Assembly (NCBI RefSeq): GCF_030848805.1
Contig: NC_092363.1
Coordinates: forward strand, 12,568,886-12,632,885
DNA length: 64,000 nt
Source: Temnothorax longispinosus
Lineage: Eukaryota; Arthropoda; Insecta; Hymenoptera; Formicidae
Direction of reading: 5' to 3'
Part shown: in pieces, positions 1 to 10,712 of the stretch
Position numbering within the stretch: position 1 is the first letter of the stretch
How the letters are laid out: the number at the start of each line of letters is the position of its first letter
Notes under the pieces: generated by a model
Told to the model about the DNA's origin: nothing
What the model saw: only the letters and a program-made list of their open reading frames with translations
Database searches by the model: none
Made by a program: the position numbers and the translations under genes

Positions 1-962
1 CTTCGTTAACAAAGATAGACGCGAGCGTATTCAATTAAGTTATAAGCGAAAGATGATGAGTTCCGAGCGCGATAGTGCAAACTTGCGAACCGACCACGGG
101 ACCGGGTCAGCAGCTTAGGAGAATGATGCACGAACGCCGCGGACTTTACTCAGCGGGTTATGATAAATACCGAGCGCGATAGCGCGAACTTGCAAACCGA
201 CAACGGGCCCGGGTCAACAACGTAGGAACGTGATGCATAAACGCCGCGTATTCCACTCAGCGCGTTGCGATGAGTTTCGAGCGCGGCAGTGCGAATCAGC
301 CGACCGACAACGGGATCGGCGCAGCAACCTAGGAGCGCGATGCATAGACGCCGCGTATTCCACCCAGCGAGTTGCGATGAGTTTCGAGCGCGGTAGTGCG
401 ATTTGGCCGACCGATAACGGGATCGGCTCAGCAACCTAGGAGCGCGATGCATAGACGCCGCGTATTCCACTCAGCGAGTTGCGATGAGTTTCGAGCGCGG
501 TAGGGCGAAATCGCCAACCAATGGCAAAATCGGCTCCCCGATATAGGAGCACGACGCGTAGATCCAACATAATACATTTAGCGAGTTTCGCCGCGATCCG
601 AGCGCGGGAAAGCAAAATAGCTGACCGACAGCGGAATGGGATTACCGATCTAGCTATGCGAGACGGAAGTGCCGCGTAATGTATCCAGCGAGTTTCGATG
701 CAACCCGAGCGCGGCAAAGCGAAATAGCCGACCGTAGGCAGGATCGGATTATCGACGTAGAAACGCGAAGCGGAATTGCCGGGTAATGTACCCAGCGAGT
801 TTCGATGCAATCCGAGCGCGGCAAAGCGAAATAGCCGACCGTAGGTAGAATCGGATTATCGGCGCAGGAGCGTAATGCGGAAACGCCGCGTAGTCGATCC
901 AACGATTACCGATGGGTTTCGAGCGCGGCGAAGCGAAGGAGGCAACCCGAGGTGGAGGCGAA
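1..962. repeat. 107-bp tandem satellite, about nine copies
   Basis: The motif CGAGCGCG recurs at 64, 171, 278, 385, 492, 599, 706, 813 and 920, exactly 107 bases apart each time, and the surrounding sequence aligns throughout. Copies differ by many substitutions but show no net insertion or deletion between anchors. The array probably continues left of the window, since bases 1-63 look like part of another unit. It fades after about 962. Short open frames on either strand here are products of the repeat and are not genes. Confidence 0.93.
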
Positions 963-1930
963 GCGTAACCGCAAGGACGAACCTGCGATAAGATTTAGCA
1001 TAGGGAATCATAGCGCTCGGCGAGCAGAAACATGTAGAATCTTCTGGATTGTTCCGAGACTCGACTCTTTGAATGGTAACAGGCGAGCGTAAACATGTTT
1101 GTGCGAAAAGTGAAAGCGAGCGGAATGCGGAAGTATTTGCGCTACTGCGTAGCGAGGCATACAGATGTTGGCCAGATGTACGGCTGTGAACAAAAGGTGT
1201 TGACGCGCGAACAATAAGGCCATTCACGAGGCTATTGACACAGCTGCCGTTCGTAGGCACAGGTGTCAGGCGATAGCGACAAGTGGGGCGATCCCCACTC
1301 GATCAAGGTAGGCCAGCCGAGCCGAGGAATCGAGGATTCGTCTCTCGGCTCACGATGCGAACGGTCTCGCATCGAGGAACTTGTCTCACTACCTAGATTC
1401 AAACTTAGCGTATAGTGTTGGCTTCCTGTAGTCAGGAGCATCGGCGTAAGATAGATAAATTAATCTCAACGCGTGCGCTAACAACGAGCGAGAGCGAGAA
1501 CGATCCCGCTCAACGGTGCGTAATTCCGCGAGTCCATGTAACGTAGCTATAAAACAAAGAGAAATAAATTATAATTTACCTTTGGTTACGGAAATTACGT
1601 GTGACGATTATTCAATCGAGACGACCTGCAAAGACTTACCTATCCCAATCGTAATCTTGCCTGTCGGCCGTCCGAAATCCTCCATCGACGAACACGCACA
1701 GAGGCTGAGGCCCAGCCAAGCGGTGCTGTCCAGCAGAAGCGAAGGAAGTCCCTTGAGCGGAGAGGTCCAACAGGTCCAGCGGGTCGATCCGGAGACAGAT
1801 GGGAGCTGAAACAGAGTCGTAGAGAGGGGAATTAGCAAAGTCAGCGAAAGGTTGGTCATTCATTGGTATCTTTCTCGATAGGCCGAGGTTAAAATCGAGT
1901 GGCGACCGTGATAATTAATGATCTCGAGGG
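963..1930. other. Moderately GC-rich DNA without recognisable genes
   Basis: No recognisable coding domain, RNA gene or clear repeat is visible between the satellite and the R1-like fragment. The open frames are short and resemble no family I know. Confidence 0.6.
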
Positions 1931-1949
1931 CGTGTGGTTAATGTCAATC

Positions 1950-2573
1950 CTCCGTCCGGCTACAACCTCCCCGCACGGAAGCCGAATTGGTCGTCGGAGA
2001 GACCTCTTCCCTCACCTCGGGACAGGTGTTGGACGAGGCGCTCGGCAATGATTCTTTCAAAGATCTTGCCCACCTCGTCCAGCAGGCACACGGGCCTGTA
2101 CGGGACGGCTTTCCCGCCTTTGGCAGGAGGACCAAGCTGGCCTCCTTCCATCTTCTGGGGAACCGGCCGGCACGCAAGCATGCGGTGAAGAAATTCCGCA
2201 TCCAGCCGGCCAGCTCCCCCGCGGCCAAGACCCAGACCTTGCCTGGAATCCCGTCGGGGCCAGGGGCCTTTTGCCTCTTGACCCCGCGGATAGCCCTCGC
2301 CACTTCCTCCTCATTGACCCCCAGGTCCTCGTTCCATTCCGGAATTCTAATTTCCGGAAAGAGGACCTTTCCTCCTCTGTCGGCGGGAAATAATGTATCC
2401 ACCACCCCGCTGACAAATTGGGGGGCCAGTGTTTCCGTAAGCGGGGGCGTCCATGGCTTGAGCTTGTCCAAGACAAGCTTGTACGGACGCCCCCACGGAT
2501 CCTCCGATATCGTGGCGAGAGCTCCTCCCAGGCCCTCTTCTTGGCCGCGAAGATGGCGCGGAAGAGTTTCTGA
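1950..2573 (-). pseudogene. R1-type LINE reverse transcriptase fragment
   Basis: Read on the minus strand this encodes the linker and first half of an R1-clade reverse transcriptase. The block DPWGRPYK is followed by APGPDGIPGKVW and then YRPVCLLDEVGKIFERII and DQFGFRAG (RT motifs 1-2). The family copies a target-primed RNA template during LINE retrotransposition. The frame shifts once near position 2095, and there is another shift near 2520 just after the KKRAWEEL segment. The catalytic YADD region is absent because the fragment ends near 1950. Its upstream end joins the left arm of the Transib inverted duplication directly. It may belong with the R1-type endonuclease fragment at 6504-6825 on the same strand. 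It is non-functional. Confidence 0.88.
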
Positions 2574-3615
2574 CCTTGCTATAAACTTAGCAAACGGTAA
2601 ACAATAAGAAATATGTATCAGGCATTCCATTAAGCGAATCCAGGCATGCAATGTAGCTAAACCGTATTTAAAATTTTCAATTTTCTCATCTTTCTTTTTT
2701 ACTTTTTCTAGATCGTTCATTTCCTTTGGCGATGCACCACATATATAACACACTGCTGCCGACTTTGTTTCCGTAACATACTGACATATTTTTCCATCTG
2801 CCATTGTTAAATGCATTTGGTGATTAATCATATATATTCTACCCCATCGACACAAATTTTTGTAGGAATGAGATTATCAATCTCGTCTTGTATTGATTGC
2901 ACGTCAGTCAAAACTTTTTCTCTTGTTTCTTTTGCGAATTCAAATTTTATTGGCCTACAATACCTTGCAGAAGCTGGGTGAGGGTTTTTCCAGATAATTG
3001 TTTCTGTATCTTTCATTTTTAATACTAATGGTACCATGGATACCATGAAAACGCTACTATCTGATAATTGAGAATCAGAAAAAGCTTGCTTATACGTGCT
3101 ATGACCCGAAGATCCGTCACAACCCCATTTCGTAATTAATATAAAAGACATACAGCTTGCGATATCTTTTATGACGTTCATGCTTTCAGATATAGCAAGT
3201 ATGCGTTCAACAGTACGTGTTATCCAATAACTTTTGTAAGTTAACTTTAGCATCTCTGTATCAGTGATTTGAATATCAGACTCGTCTGGGTAACACTTTT
3301 TCTTACATTCAGTAAGATTGTCATACGAAGGAAAGATGTTTGCACCTGCTTCTTTTAGAATACGTTGAATGACTCTATATTGCTCCTTCGATAATTTGGT
3401 GTCTTCAATTACAGCAATTGCTTCGTCAGCAGTGAGTGGTTTAATTGGTTTCTCATGAGAATCGTCAATGGTTTCATTATTAACATCACTTAATTTTAAA
3501 ATTTCTAAGATTTTTCGAACTTCTTCTTTTTTTCCGGATGATTTTAAATTTAATATAAAAGCTTCCTGAATTTCATCAGCAGAATGATTCTCATTGAGCT
3601 GCAGTATCCTTCGTC
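2574..3615 (-). pseudogene. Transib (RAG1-like) transposase fragment, inverted copy
   Basis: This is the minus-strand arm of the inverted duplication and encodes the middle of a Transib transposase, including the CDGSSGHSTYKQ segment and the CYICGASPKE segment. It starts inside the N-terminal part and stops in mid-gene, so it lacks both the true start and the C-terminal catalytic Glu region. On its 3' side the reading frame runs into R1-type LINE sequence by chance. It carries the same frameshift near the VDGVEY segment as the plus-strand copy, so the shift predates the duplication or was copied with it. Confidence 0.9.
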
Positions 3616-3908
3616 GCTTCCTCCCCTTCAGCCTCTCGCTGACAATGAGCGAACCGGAGACAGACAAAACACGGAGTCCGCGTTCTTTTTTGTCTTTTCT
3701 CAGTTTTAAGAAGCAGTGAATAGTTTCTAAAGTTTTATTCGTACACGCACAGTTTCAAGTTATTCATTTATACGTATTAATGCGAATTAGATATCTAATA
3801 ACTTACACCATTTAATTTTTTCTCATTTGTACAATTTGAAGTAAAGTTAACTTGTGTTTTGTTAATGTTCGTATATATTTGTTTTTATAATATTTAATAA
3901 AACAAAAA
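3616..3908. other. Unique spacer upstream of the Transib gene
   Basis: The first 100 bases are GC-richer and resemble the neighbouring LINE-type sequence in composition. The rest is AT-rich and leads into the Transib start at 3909. I could not find convincing Transib terminal repeats (CACNNTG type) here. Confidence 0.5.
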
Positions 3909-5877
3909 ATGGATAGTATAATAATACCGAATAAATTACTTTGTGACATTTTATTTGAGACAAATACTAAAAATGCAATTATTTTGTTTAATAAAATTGA
4001 TGAAGGAAATAATATTAGTACAAAACTTGATTCAACGCAAACGGAATTACTCAAAACACGACTGTCTCGTTTTATTGCAACCTTTTACACAAAACTGAAG
4101 AAAAGTATTTATCAAAAAGATCGATTCGAGAAAACCAATCAAACTTGGCTAGATGGTGAATTTACTTTTGATTTTATGCAAAGAAAGTGTGGGAGGCGAT
4201 CTATTAGTAATTTCAATGATTGTTCAATATCTACTAAAAGACGAAGGATACTGCAGCTCAATGAGAATCATTCTGCTAATGAAATTCAGGAAGCTTTTAT
4301 ATTAAATTTAAAATCATCCGGAAAAAAAGAAGAAGTTCGAAAAATCTTAGAAATTTTAAAATTAAGTGATGTTAATAATGAAACCATTGACGATTCTCAT
4401 GAGAAACCAATTAAACCACTCACTGCTGACGAAGCAATTGCTGTAATTGAAGACACCAAATTATCGAAGGAGCAATATAGAGTCATTCAACGTATTCTAA
4501 AAGAAGCAGGTGCAAACATCTTTCCTTCGTATGACAATCTTACTGAATGTAAGAAAAAGTGTTACCCAGACGAGTCTGATATTCAAATCACTGATACAGA
4601 GATGCTAAAGTTAACTTACAAAAGTTATTGGATAACACGTACTGTTGAACGCATACTTGCTATATCTGAAAGCATGAACGTCATAAAAGATATCGCAAGC
4701 TGTATGTCTTTTATATTAATTACGAAATGGGGTTGTGACGGATCTTCGGGTCATAGCACGTATAAGCAAGCTTTTTCTGATTCTCAATTATCAGATAGTA
4801 GCGTTTTCATGGTATCCATGGTACCATTAGTATTAAAAATGAAAGATACAGAAACAATTATCTGGAAAAACCCTCACCCAGCTTCTGCAAGGTATTGTAG
4901 GCCAATAAAATTTGAATTCGCAAAAGAAACAAGAGAAAAAGTTTTGACTGACGTGCAATCAATACAAGACGAGATTGATAATCTCATTCCTACAAAAATT
5001 TGTGTCGATGGGGTAGAATATATATGATTAATCACCAAATGCATTTAACAATGGCAGATGGAAAAATATGTCAGTATGTTACGGAAACAAAGTCGGCAGC
5101 AGTGTGTTATATATGTGGTGCATCGCCAAAGGAAATGAACGATCTAGAAAAAGTAAAAAAGAAAGATGAGAAAATTGAAAATTTTAAATACGGTTTAGCT
5201 ACATTGCATGCCTGGATTCGCTTAATGGAATGCCTGATACATATTTCTTATTGTTTACCGTTTGCTAAGTTTATAGCAAGGACAGATGAAGAAAAAATAT
5301 TAAAAGAGAACAAGAAAGCTGAAATTCAAAAACTCTTCCGTGAAAAGATGGGATTGATCGTTGATGTTGTGAAACAAGGTTCTGGAACGTCAAACGATGG
5401 CAATACTGCTCGCAGGTTTTTGCAGATCCTAAGTTAACCCACGAAATAACAAGAATAAACGAACTGTTAATAAAAAAATTTAGTATTATACTACAATTTA
5501 TAACGTGTGGATACAAAATAAATATTGAAAAATTTAAAAGTTTTTGTCTGGAAACAGCTGAATTATATGTACAACTATATTCTTGGTACAAGATGCCTTC
5601 CTCTGTCTACAAAATTTTAATTCATGGATGGAGAATCATTGAATGTGCTGTTCTTCCTATCGGATTGTTGACAGAAGAAGCACAAGAAGCTTTAAATAAA
5701 CTCTTTAAAAGGACACGAAAGTACCATGCGCGCAAGTGCAGCAGATTTGCTACAAACCAGGACCTCATAAAAAAATTATTTGTTTCCTCGGATCCTTATA
5801 TAGCGAGTTTGAGGATTCAGTCGCACAAAAAACCTAAAAATATTGATCCGGAAGCACAGGATCTACTAGACTTGTAA
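3909..5877 (+). pseudogene. Transib transposase, RAG1-related (two frameshifts)
   Basis: Transib transposases are DDE recombinases of the family from which the RAG1 core is derived; they cut transposon ends in the nucleus. The start at 3909 gives an N-terminal region with the family-like FxKTNQTWLDGEF segment. Then come CDGSSGH (expected first catalytic Asp), a CxxC pair (CYICG), TLHAWIRLMECLIH, and near the C-terminus MPSSVYKILIHG and LTEEAQEALNK (expected Glu, equivalent to the RAG1 SEGNES region), ending with RTRKYHARKCSR and SSDPYI. The frame shifts twice: in the TATATATA run near 5020, and in a T run near 5420. The remainder then reads open from 5422 to 5877. Without the two shifts it would be about 650 residues, a usual Transib length. 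I infer an inactive but fairly recent copy. Confidence 0.9.
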
Positions 5878-6495
5878 TACGAAAAAGCTAGTCTTAAATA
5901 CGATATACTTATATTACGACTTGTAATAAATCTATTAATTCTAAATCACTTTATGTTCAATCTCATAGAGAAAAAGTGGAAAAAACTTATGTACAAGTCA
6001 AAACAGAAAATAAAAATACGAAAAACATAAAAATCAATAAAAAAATTTAAAAAAATTTTTAAATTAAAAAAAAATTTTTTAAATTAAAATTGCAAAAAAA
6101 TATGGAATGGAAACTCGAAGTCTCTTCGTGGCACATTCTGGGTACACTTTTCATCCCAACAGTGTAGCTGATTCGAGTTGTACTAAGCTACAAGCATAAT
6201 TATACTTGTCATTTTGATTACATGAAGTTATGGAGTCATGCAGTCATTGCTGTAATGTGAGTTTGTACTGTTTTGATGTCATTGGGCTTATAAGTTGAGG
6301 TTTTAGGGGTAAAAGTTACCGTTTAATGTGTTGTCATTGTCACGTCATTGGATTTTGATGTGAGGAATATGAGGGAATATGAGGGATGTATGTTCCGAGA
6401 GATGAAATTTATTGAAAATCGGCTCAGACAGTCTTCTTTGTTATTTTTTTACGAATAATTTAAAAAAAAATTTGTTCCATTTGGTTAGATATTGC
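5878..6495. other. AT-rich non-coding DNA
   Basis: Homopolymer-rich A/T sequence, probably the 3' flank or untranslated part of the Transib element. No gene or clear terminal repeat seen. Confidence 0.6.
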
Positions 6496-6503
6496 CGTCT
6501 CTA

Positions 6504-6825
6504 GCCTATTTTGAACGAAAAACGGCTAGCGCGGCGGGACAGCACTGCCGGAGGGGTGACCCGGACCATCATCTCTATATATCGATGGTCCAACAGGGAC
6601 TCTAGATCCGTGGCCACCCTCCAGCCGTGTATCTCGCGCGCGGCAAGGGAAGTCGCCCAGGTGAGATCGATCACCGAGGCCCCCTGCCGGCGCACACGTG
6701 TGCTTACTCGGCCCGTGTTTATGAGACACAGGCTGAGCCCCGCCGCTCACCCCTCCAGGACGCTGCCCCTCGCGTCAATGCGCGGGGAACCCCAAAGCGT
6801 GGACTTCACATTGAAGTCCCCCGCA
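6504..6825 (-). pseudogene. R1-type LINE endonuclease fragment
   Basis: The minus strand encodes the C-terminal part of an apurinic-type endonuclease of R1-clade LINEs: GDFN, then LWGSPRIDARG, then GASVIDLTWAT, GWRVATDLESL and DHRYI. In this family the enzyme nicks the target DNA to prime reverse transcription. An in-frame TGA lies where the family usually has a Trp (after the SVLEG segment). The rest of the endonuclease is missing. Strand and family match the RT fragment at 1950-2573, so both may be parts of one element split by the Transib sequences. Confidence 0.85.
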
Positions 6826-7130
6826 CGCTATTGGCGAGACTAGTCATCGTCACGAGTGGTTTATCTTTCGGTTTAAGAACAGTCGCGGCATCCTGAGCGG
6901 CGCAGGAGTCGCGGTTACCGGACCGGCCGTAGGAATAAAACTAGAGCTCTGCTCGAAATGCAAGACCCTGGTGCTTCATTCCGCAGGCTCGACATGTCCA
7001 CGCAAAAGGATAATTCTTCAAACCATTGTTGTGCCGCACCTTGAAATACGTCCGGCACCGGGTTCGTTGGTCTTCGTCGCTAGGGTCATATTTCCGATAG
7101 GAGGCAACTCGGAGTTGCCAAGTGCAATAC

Positions 7131-8252
7131 TTAATCTCTAATTCGTTGTGCGCTCACAACACCATGTCCCGAACGAAGGCAGTTGAGACATAATTTCAAA
7201 TCGCGAGCGGTAGAAAGTCTCTCCTTCGGCGTAAGTTGTAGAAACCGAGAACATTTAGATATGTAATGTTGCTCTTTACAGACAGGACAGTCTGTTGTAT
7301 GAGTCACGAACGACGAGACCGACGCGGAATTTTTCGGCGAAGATGTATGCGGTTGCGAAATGCTTGAGGGGCCCGAAACGGACCTGAGGATCCGGCAGTG
7401 ATCTAAGAGGAATTTCGTAAGCTGCGTGTACTTAGGTATCTCCTCCGCCCGGTGCTCGGATTCGAACTTCTTGCGAAGCGAACGAGGAAGTTCTTCCAGC
7501 AAGAATTTGAGAAGTAGGTAGTCCCAAGAGTCAGTAGGAAACCCCAACAGGTTCAATGCCCGCGTATTTTCGGTAAATGTGTCTAACAGTGTGCGCAGGG
7601 AGGCGGCCGACTCTGATTTCAACAGCTTGGCGTTCAACATTAAATCCACATAGTAATCCGTCAAATCGCGTTTGTTTTGATATCGCGACACTAAGGAGTC
7701 GTAAGCTATCGCGTAGTTATCGGCGGAAAGGGGGAGGTTCTTCACGACATTGAGCGCTTCTTCTTTCAATGAGGCCATCAGATATTGGTACTTCTCCATG
7801 GAGGAGATACTCCGGTTCTCGTGAATGGAAACGTTGAATAACGCGATGAACGAGGGCCAAAGATCTCCCGAGAATTGCGGAAGTGAGATTTTGGGCAGTC
7901 GGATAGACGACGTTTGGACCGGAGCCTGAGCGGACGCGGAGGTCGCTCGGTCGACGCCCACAAACTTCTCATAACGCCCGATCACCCCGAAGCGCATCGT
8001 GTCGAATTCCCTGCGAATCGCATCCTCAGCGGTGAACTCATCGTCTGAGGCGTTTTGGATTATCTTGAGGTGGGCTGCCGCAAAATCATCGATCAACCTA
8101 GTCACGGTAAAATATCTAACGAGGAAATTTGGCCTCTGTGCGACATTGTCCGCGGCGAGCATCGACAGCTCATGAATCTCCCTCATCCGCTGTACACACC
8201 ACTCGCGTTTAGTTATGTGACCTCGGCTCATGATGATCGGAGAGTGGAACAC
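7131..8252 (-). CDS. BEL/Pao retrotransposon Gag-like fragment
   Basis: This 373-residue frame matches the BEL/Pao Gag architecture. An N-terminal helical part is followed by the segment IRLPKISLPQFSGD, which is typical of the DUF1759 capsid-like domain, and by the helical capsid region. The C-terminal part is Cys/His-rich (CPVCKEQHYISKCSRF, then LCLNCLRSGH), a zinc-knuckle pattern of this family. Gag packages the element RNA in particles. The frame ends just after the second knuckle, and weakly similar but shifted coding sequence follows at about 6985-7130, so Gag is probably truncated by a shift and no protease, RT or integrase is present. The first Met at 8252 is plausible but not proven as the start. 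Confidence 0.85.
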   Translation of the reverse strand: MFHSPIIMSRGHITKREWCVQRMREIHELSMLAADNVAQRPNFLVRYFTVTRLIDDFAAAHLKIIQNASDDEFTAEDAIRREFDTMRFGVIGRYEKFVGVDRATSASAQAPVQTSSIRLPKISLPQFSGDLWPSFIALFNVSIHENRSISSMEKYQYLMASLKEEALNVVKNLPLSADNYAIAYDSLVSRYQNKRDLTDYYVDLMLNAKLLKSESAASLRTLLDTFTENTRALNLLGFPTDSWDYLLLKFLLEELPRSLRKKFESEHRAEEIPKYTQLTKFLLDHCRILRSVSGPSSISQPHTSSPKNSASVSSFVTHTTDCPVCKEQHYISKCSRFLQLTPKERLSTARDLKLCLNCLRSGHGVVSAQRIRD

Positions 8253-8599
8253 GCGCGCAAGATTGAGGGTTCACGTAAGCTCGAAATAATGATAACTCAA
8301 CTCCGCCCGAAAATATCGACAAATACCGGAGAACAATAGCGAAACTCGCCAAGGTGACGAGTTTGAACGAGAACGGATAGCCTGGTTCGAATTCCTACGC
8401 GAAGGCTCGATGGAATATTCACGAGAGAATATTCTTCAACTATGATACAATATAATGCGCGATACCGAAATGACGACTTGATGGACGCAAGAATAGTGCG
8501 ACGTGAATGCAAGGAAATTAGAATCAAACTCAGGATAACTATCAAGGATGGTTGCAGAGGATGTACAAAATAAGAAAATAGTTGTGTATCAGTAATCAA

Positions 8600-8883
8600 A
8601 ATTGTCAATTAGATTGGCACGGTACCCGGTTGCGGCGAGAAATGCACTCCAATATCTATGGCGTTACGATTAGATCAGGGTGTGTTGCGCGCGGTGTTAC
8701 GGCACGAGCAGCATATACGACACGAGCGGCGTATACGACACGAGCAATAATCCACGACACAAGCATTAATTACGACAACTTCTTTGGACTCGATTATAAT
8801 TGCAATTATAATGTCTAATAATCAACTTAAAAGAACGCCAGAGTGCTGAGATATTTTATACCGGGAACTAGTGCCGACAAACA
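8600..8883 (-). mobile_element. Possible BEL/Pao LTR
   Basis: Upstream of the Gag frame, on the same strand, the sequence starting TGTTTGTCGGCAC at 8883 is followed by a TATA-box-like TATAAAATAT (8860-8851) and by tandem repeats of TACGACACGAGC (8690-8770). Position and promoter-like content fit a 5' LTR. I see no second LTR or TSD, so the limits are uncertain. Confidence 0.35.
8851..8860 (-). promoter_or_regulatory. TATA-box-like site
   Basis: TATAAAATAT on the minus strand, about 600 bases upstream of the Gag frame and inside the candidate LTR. It is a plausible core promoter element for the BEL-like transcript. Confidence 0.35.
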
Positions 8884-10107
8884 ATAGTCTCGATCGATGG
8901 CAAATGTTTTCTTGAGAATTCCAACGATCGGAATAATATGTATTTCGAGTCGTGCCGAAAGCGGACTCAGCAACGACGAGAAATATTGTAACGCGTTATT
9001 ATTGAGCGCAAGTCTATGCAGAAAAAAAACGTGTACACGCGAGCGGCCCGTGACCGAGCGCCAAGGCCGCCGACAGCAAGGCGAAAACGTATGGCTTATC
9101 CGAGAATATTCTAGATCTAGATCTAGATCTAAATATTCTAGATCTAGAATACTTCGGTTACTATATTACCAATTATTTCCGGCTAATAAGCAAGCAATTA
9201 AGCGACAAGAGCGATCAACGACAATGGCGTGCAACGAGATTCCGCGCGTGTATTTTCGTCGCGAAGCGAGTCTTGCGATCGAGAGATATCGTGGCGTATG
9301 ATTAGCGACACCGATTAATCGTTAATGCAATTGCGCGATTAAGCTATTAAGCGAATATTAACAAACGAGCGAAAGGTCGGCAGTAGACACTAACGCGATA
9401 ATCCGGCTCGAAGGACCAATGCTCGGGGGTGGTAGGACACCGTTCCCGGATTTGCAAAGGTTCTAATTGTTCGAAGGACCAGAGGAGATGTATGTCGTCT
9501 CCTCGACGCGAAATTAAGCGAAATAAGCGAAAGCGAATTTGTTAAGCGACTCACCTTTCGGTCGGCCGTCGTCACGTGGAGGGATTCGTCCTTAGGCAGG
9601 CACATGCAGCAAGCGGGCTAGACAGAGCAAACAGGCAGGCAGAAGCAAACAGAACAAGCAGACGGAGCGGCAAGGCAGCAAGGCAAGCGAGATCGCACTC
9701 TCGGAGTCAGCCTTCCGTAGGTTTGAGCGTGCACGAGGGAGAGTGCACCCCGAGACCGTTTAGCGATGAGTGTCTTACGACGTCTTGACGGTGAGTGAGT
9801 GCTCGCGGTCCTGTAATGTGCCGCGAGCGAGTAGTTTGTCCTTTTCGGCGGGTGCCCTCGTAGGGTGTGCGAGGGCAGCACTGATTGGTGAGTCGCGGAA
9901 ATATCGATATCGATCTGAGATCCGAGTGATCTGCCGACGTTTCGCGCGAGTCACCGAAATATGGTAATGCACCGATAATCTAATCCTAATACTAATACTA
10001 CTACTAATACTGACGAAACTATTTACAAAAGCGAGCGCCAAACACCTTTATCAACATTTTTCGTAGTGTTGATTAAGAAAGAATTGAATTTTACCCAAGT
10101 AGTCTTG
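8884..10107. other. Unassigned intermediate-GC DNA
   Basis: No recognisable gene. Contents include a short palindromic microsatellite at 9104-9151 and a GC-richer stretch at 9390-9900 that resembles LTR or 5' leader sequence in composition, but no terminal repeats or TSD could be matched. Confidence 0.5.
9104..9151. repeat. AGATCT palindromic microsatellite
   Basis: Runs of AGATCT flanked by the inverted word AATATTCTAG make a short locus in which the repeat unit is itself a palindrome. Confidence 0.75.
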
Positions 10108-10692
10108 TTAAGGATGTATGGGTGACATCTCAAAGCATTACCAAAAAGCTAAAAATTTCATAGATTGTTCTATTATTACGTCTAAGTATCTGTGTAAAAT
10201 TTCAGCACAATTCTCTTACTGGTTTAAAAGTTATTGTAATTAAGGATGTATTGGAGATATTTCAAATATATTCAGAAAGTGCTGTAAATTATTTCTAAAT
10301 TAAATTAAAAATACGGTGTAAAATTTTGAAGTTATTAAGAGTTATTTAAGTTTAAAGTTGATAAAATTAACATTATCTCTTATAGAGAATCGACATTTTT
10401 GCTATAAATATAAATATATAAATAAACCATTAAGATATTTCTTAAACTTTTTTTATGTGTAAAACATACATCATTGATATTGTATTCTAAGTTTCAAAAT
10501 TTTTTACCACAAAAAAATTTTTTAATTGTTTAAACAATACTAATTATTTAAATAACAAAAAATCATACTCAAACTGTTAACGATAATCCCTTCTAACATA
10601 AAAAAATTTTGAGTTGTTTGACATACATGCAAAGTCTTCTTTTATTGAAAGTTTAACTTTTAGTAAGGACTGTACGACCCATACATCCTTAA
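10108..10692. mobile_element. TTAA-flanked MITE (GGATGTATGGGT ends)
   Basis: TTAAGGATGTATGGGT at 10108-10123 is the exact reverse complement of ACCCATACATCCTTAA at 10677-10692. Taking TTAA as the TSD leaves a roughly 577-bp non-coding AT-rich element, as expected for non-autonomous piggyBac-like elements. A second, diverged copy of the left end (TTAAGGATGTAT) lies inside at about 10242. Confidence 0.75.
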
Positions 10693-10712
10693 GACAATCT
10701 TTTTAGCTTAGA

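Larger units (their letters stand above)
2574..5281. repeat. 1,042-bp near-perfect inverted duplication (arms 2574-3615 and 4240-5281)
   Basis: The reverse complement of 2574-3615 matches 4240-5281 with a constant coordinate sum (7855) at both ends and in the middle, so there are no indels. Translations of the arms differ at one residue (Asp versus Asn in the N-terminal part). The spacer, 3616-4239, is unique and holds the start of the plus-strand Transib gene. Outside the arms the two sides are unrelated: R1-like sequence on the left, the rest of Transib on the right. High identity suggests a recent event or an assembly artefact. Confidence 0.93.

Noticed and set aside
150..902. Overlapping minus-strand frames of 80-120 residues with similar sequences
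   Set aside because: They are repeats of the 107-bp satellite unit, not a gene family.
1..962. Satellite considered as a CRISPR array
   Set aside because: Units are uniformly diverged over the whole 107 bases with no repeat/spacer alternation, and the genome is eukaryotic.
5878..6495. Search for Transib right terminal repeat
   Set aside because: CACNNTG-like words are present by chance, but none pairs with a left-end sequence upstream of 3909.
8380..8405. GGTTCGAATTCC, reminiscent of a tRNA T-arm
   Set aside because: No acceptor stem, anticodon arm or D-arm could be fitted around it; possibly part of a retroelement leader.
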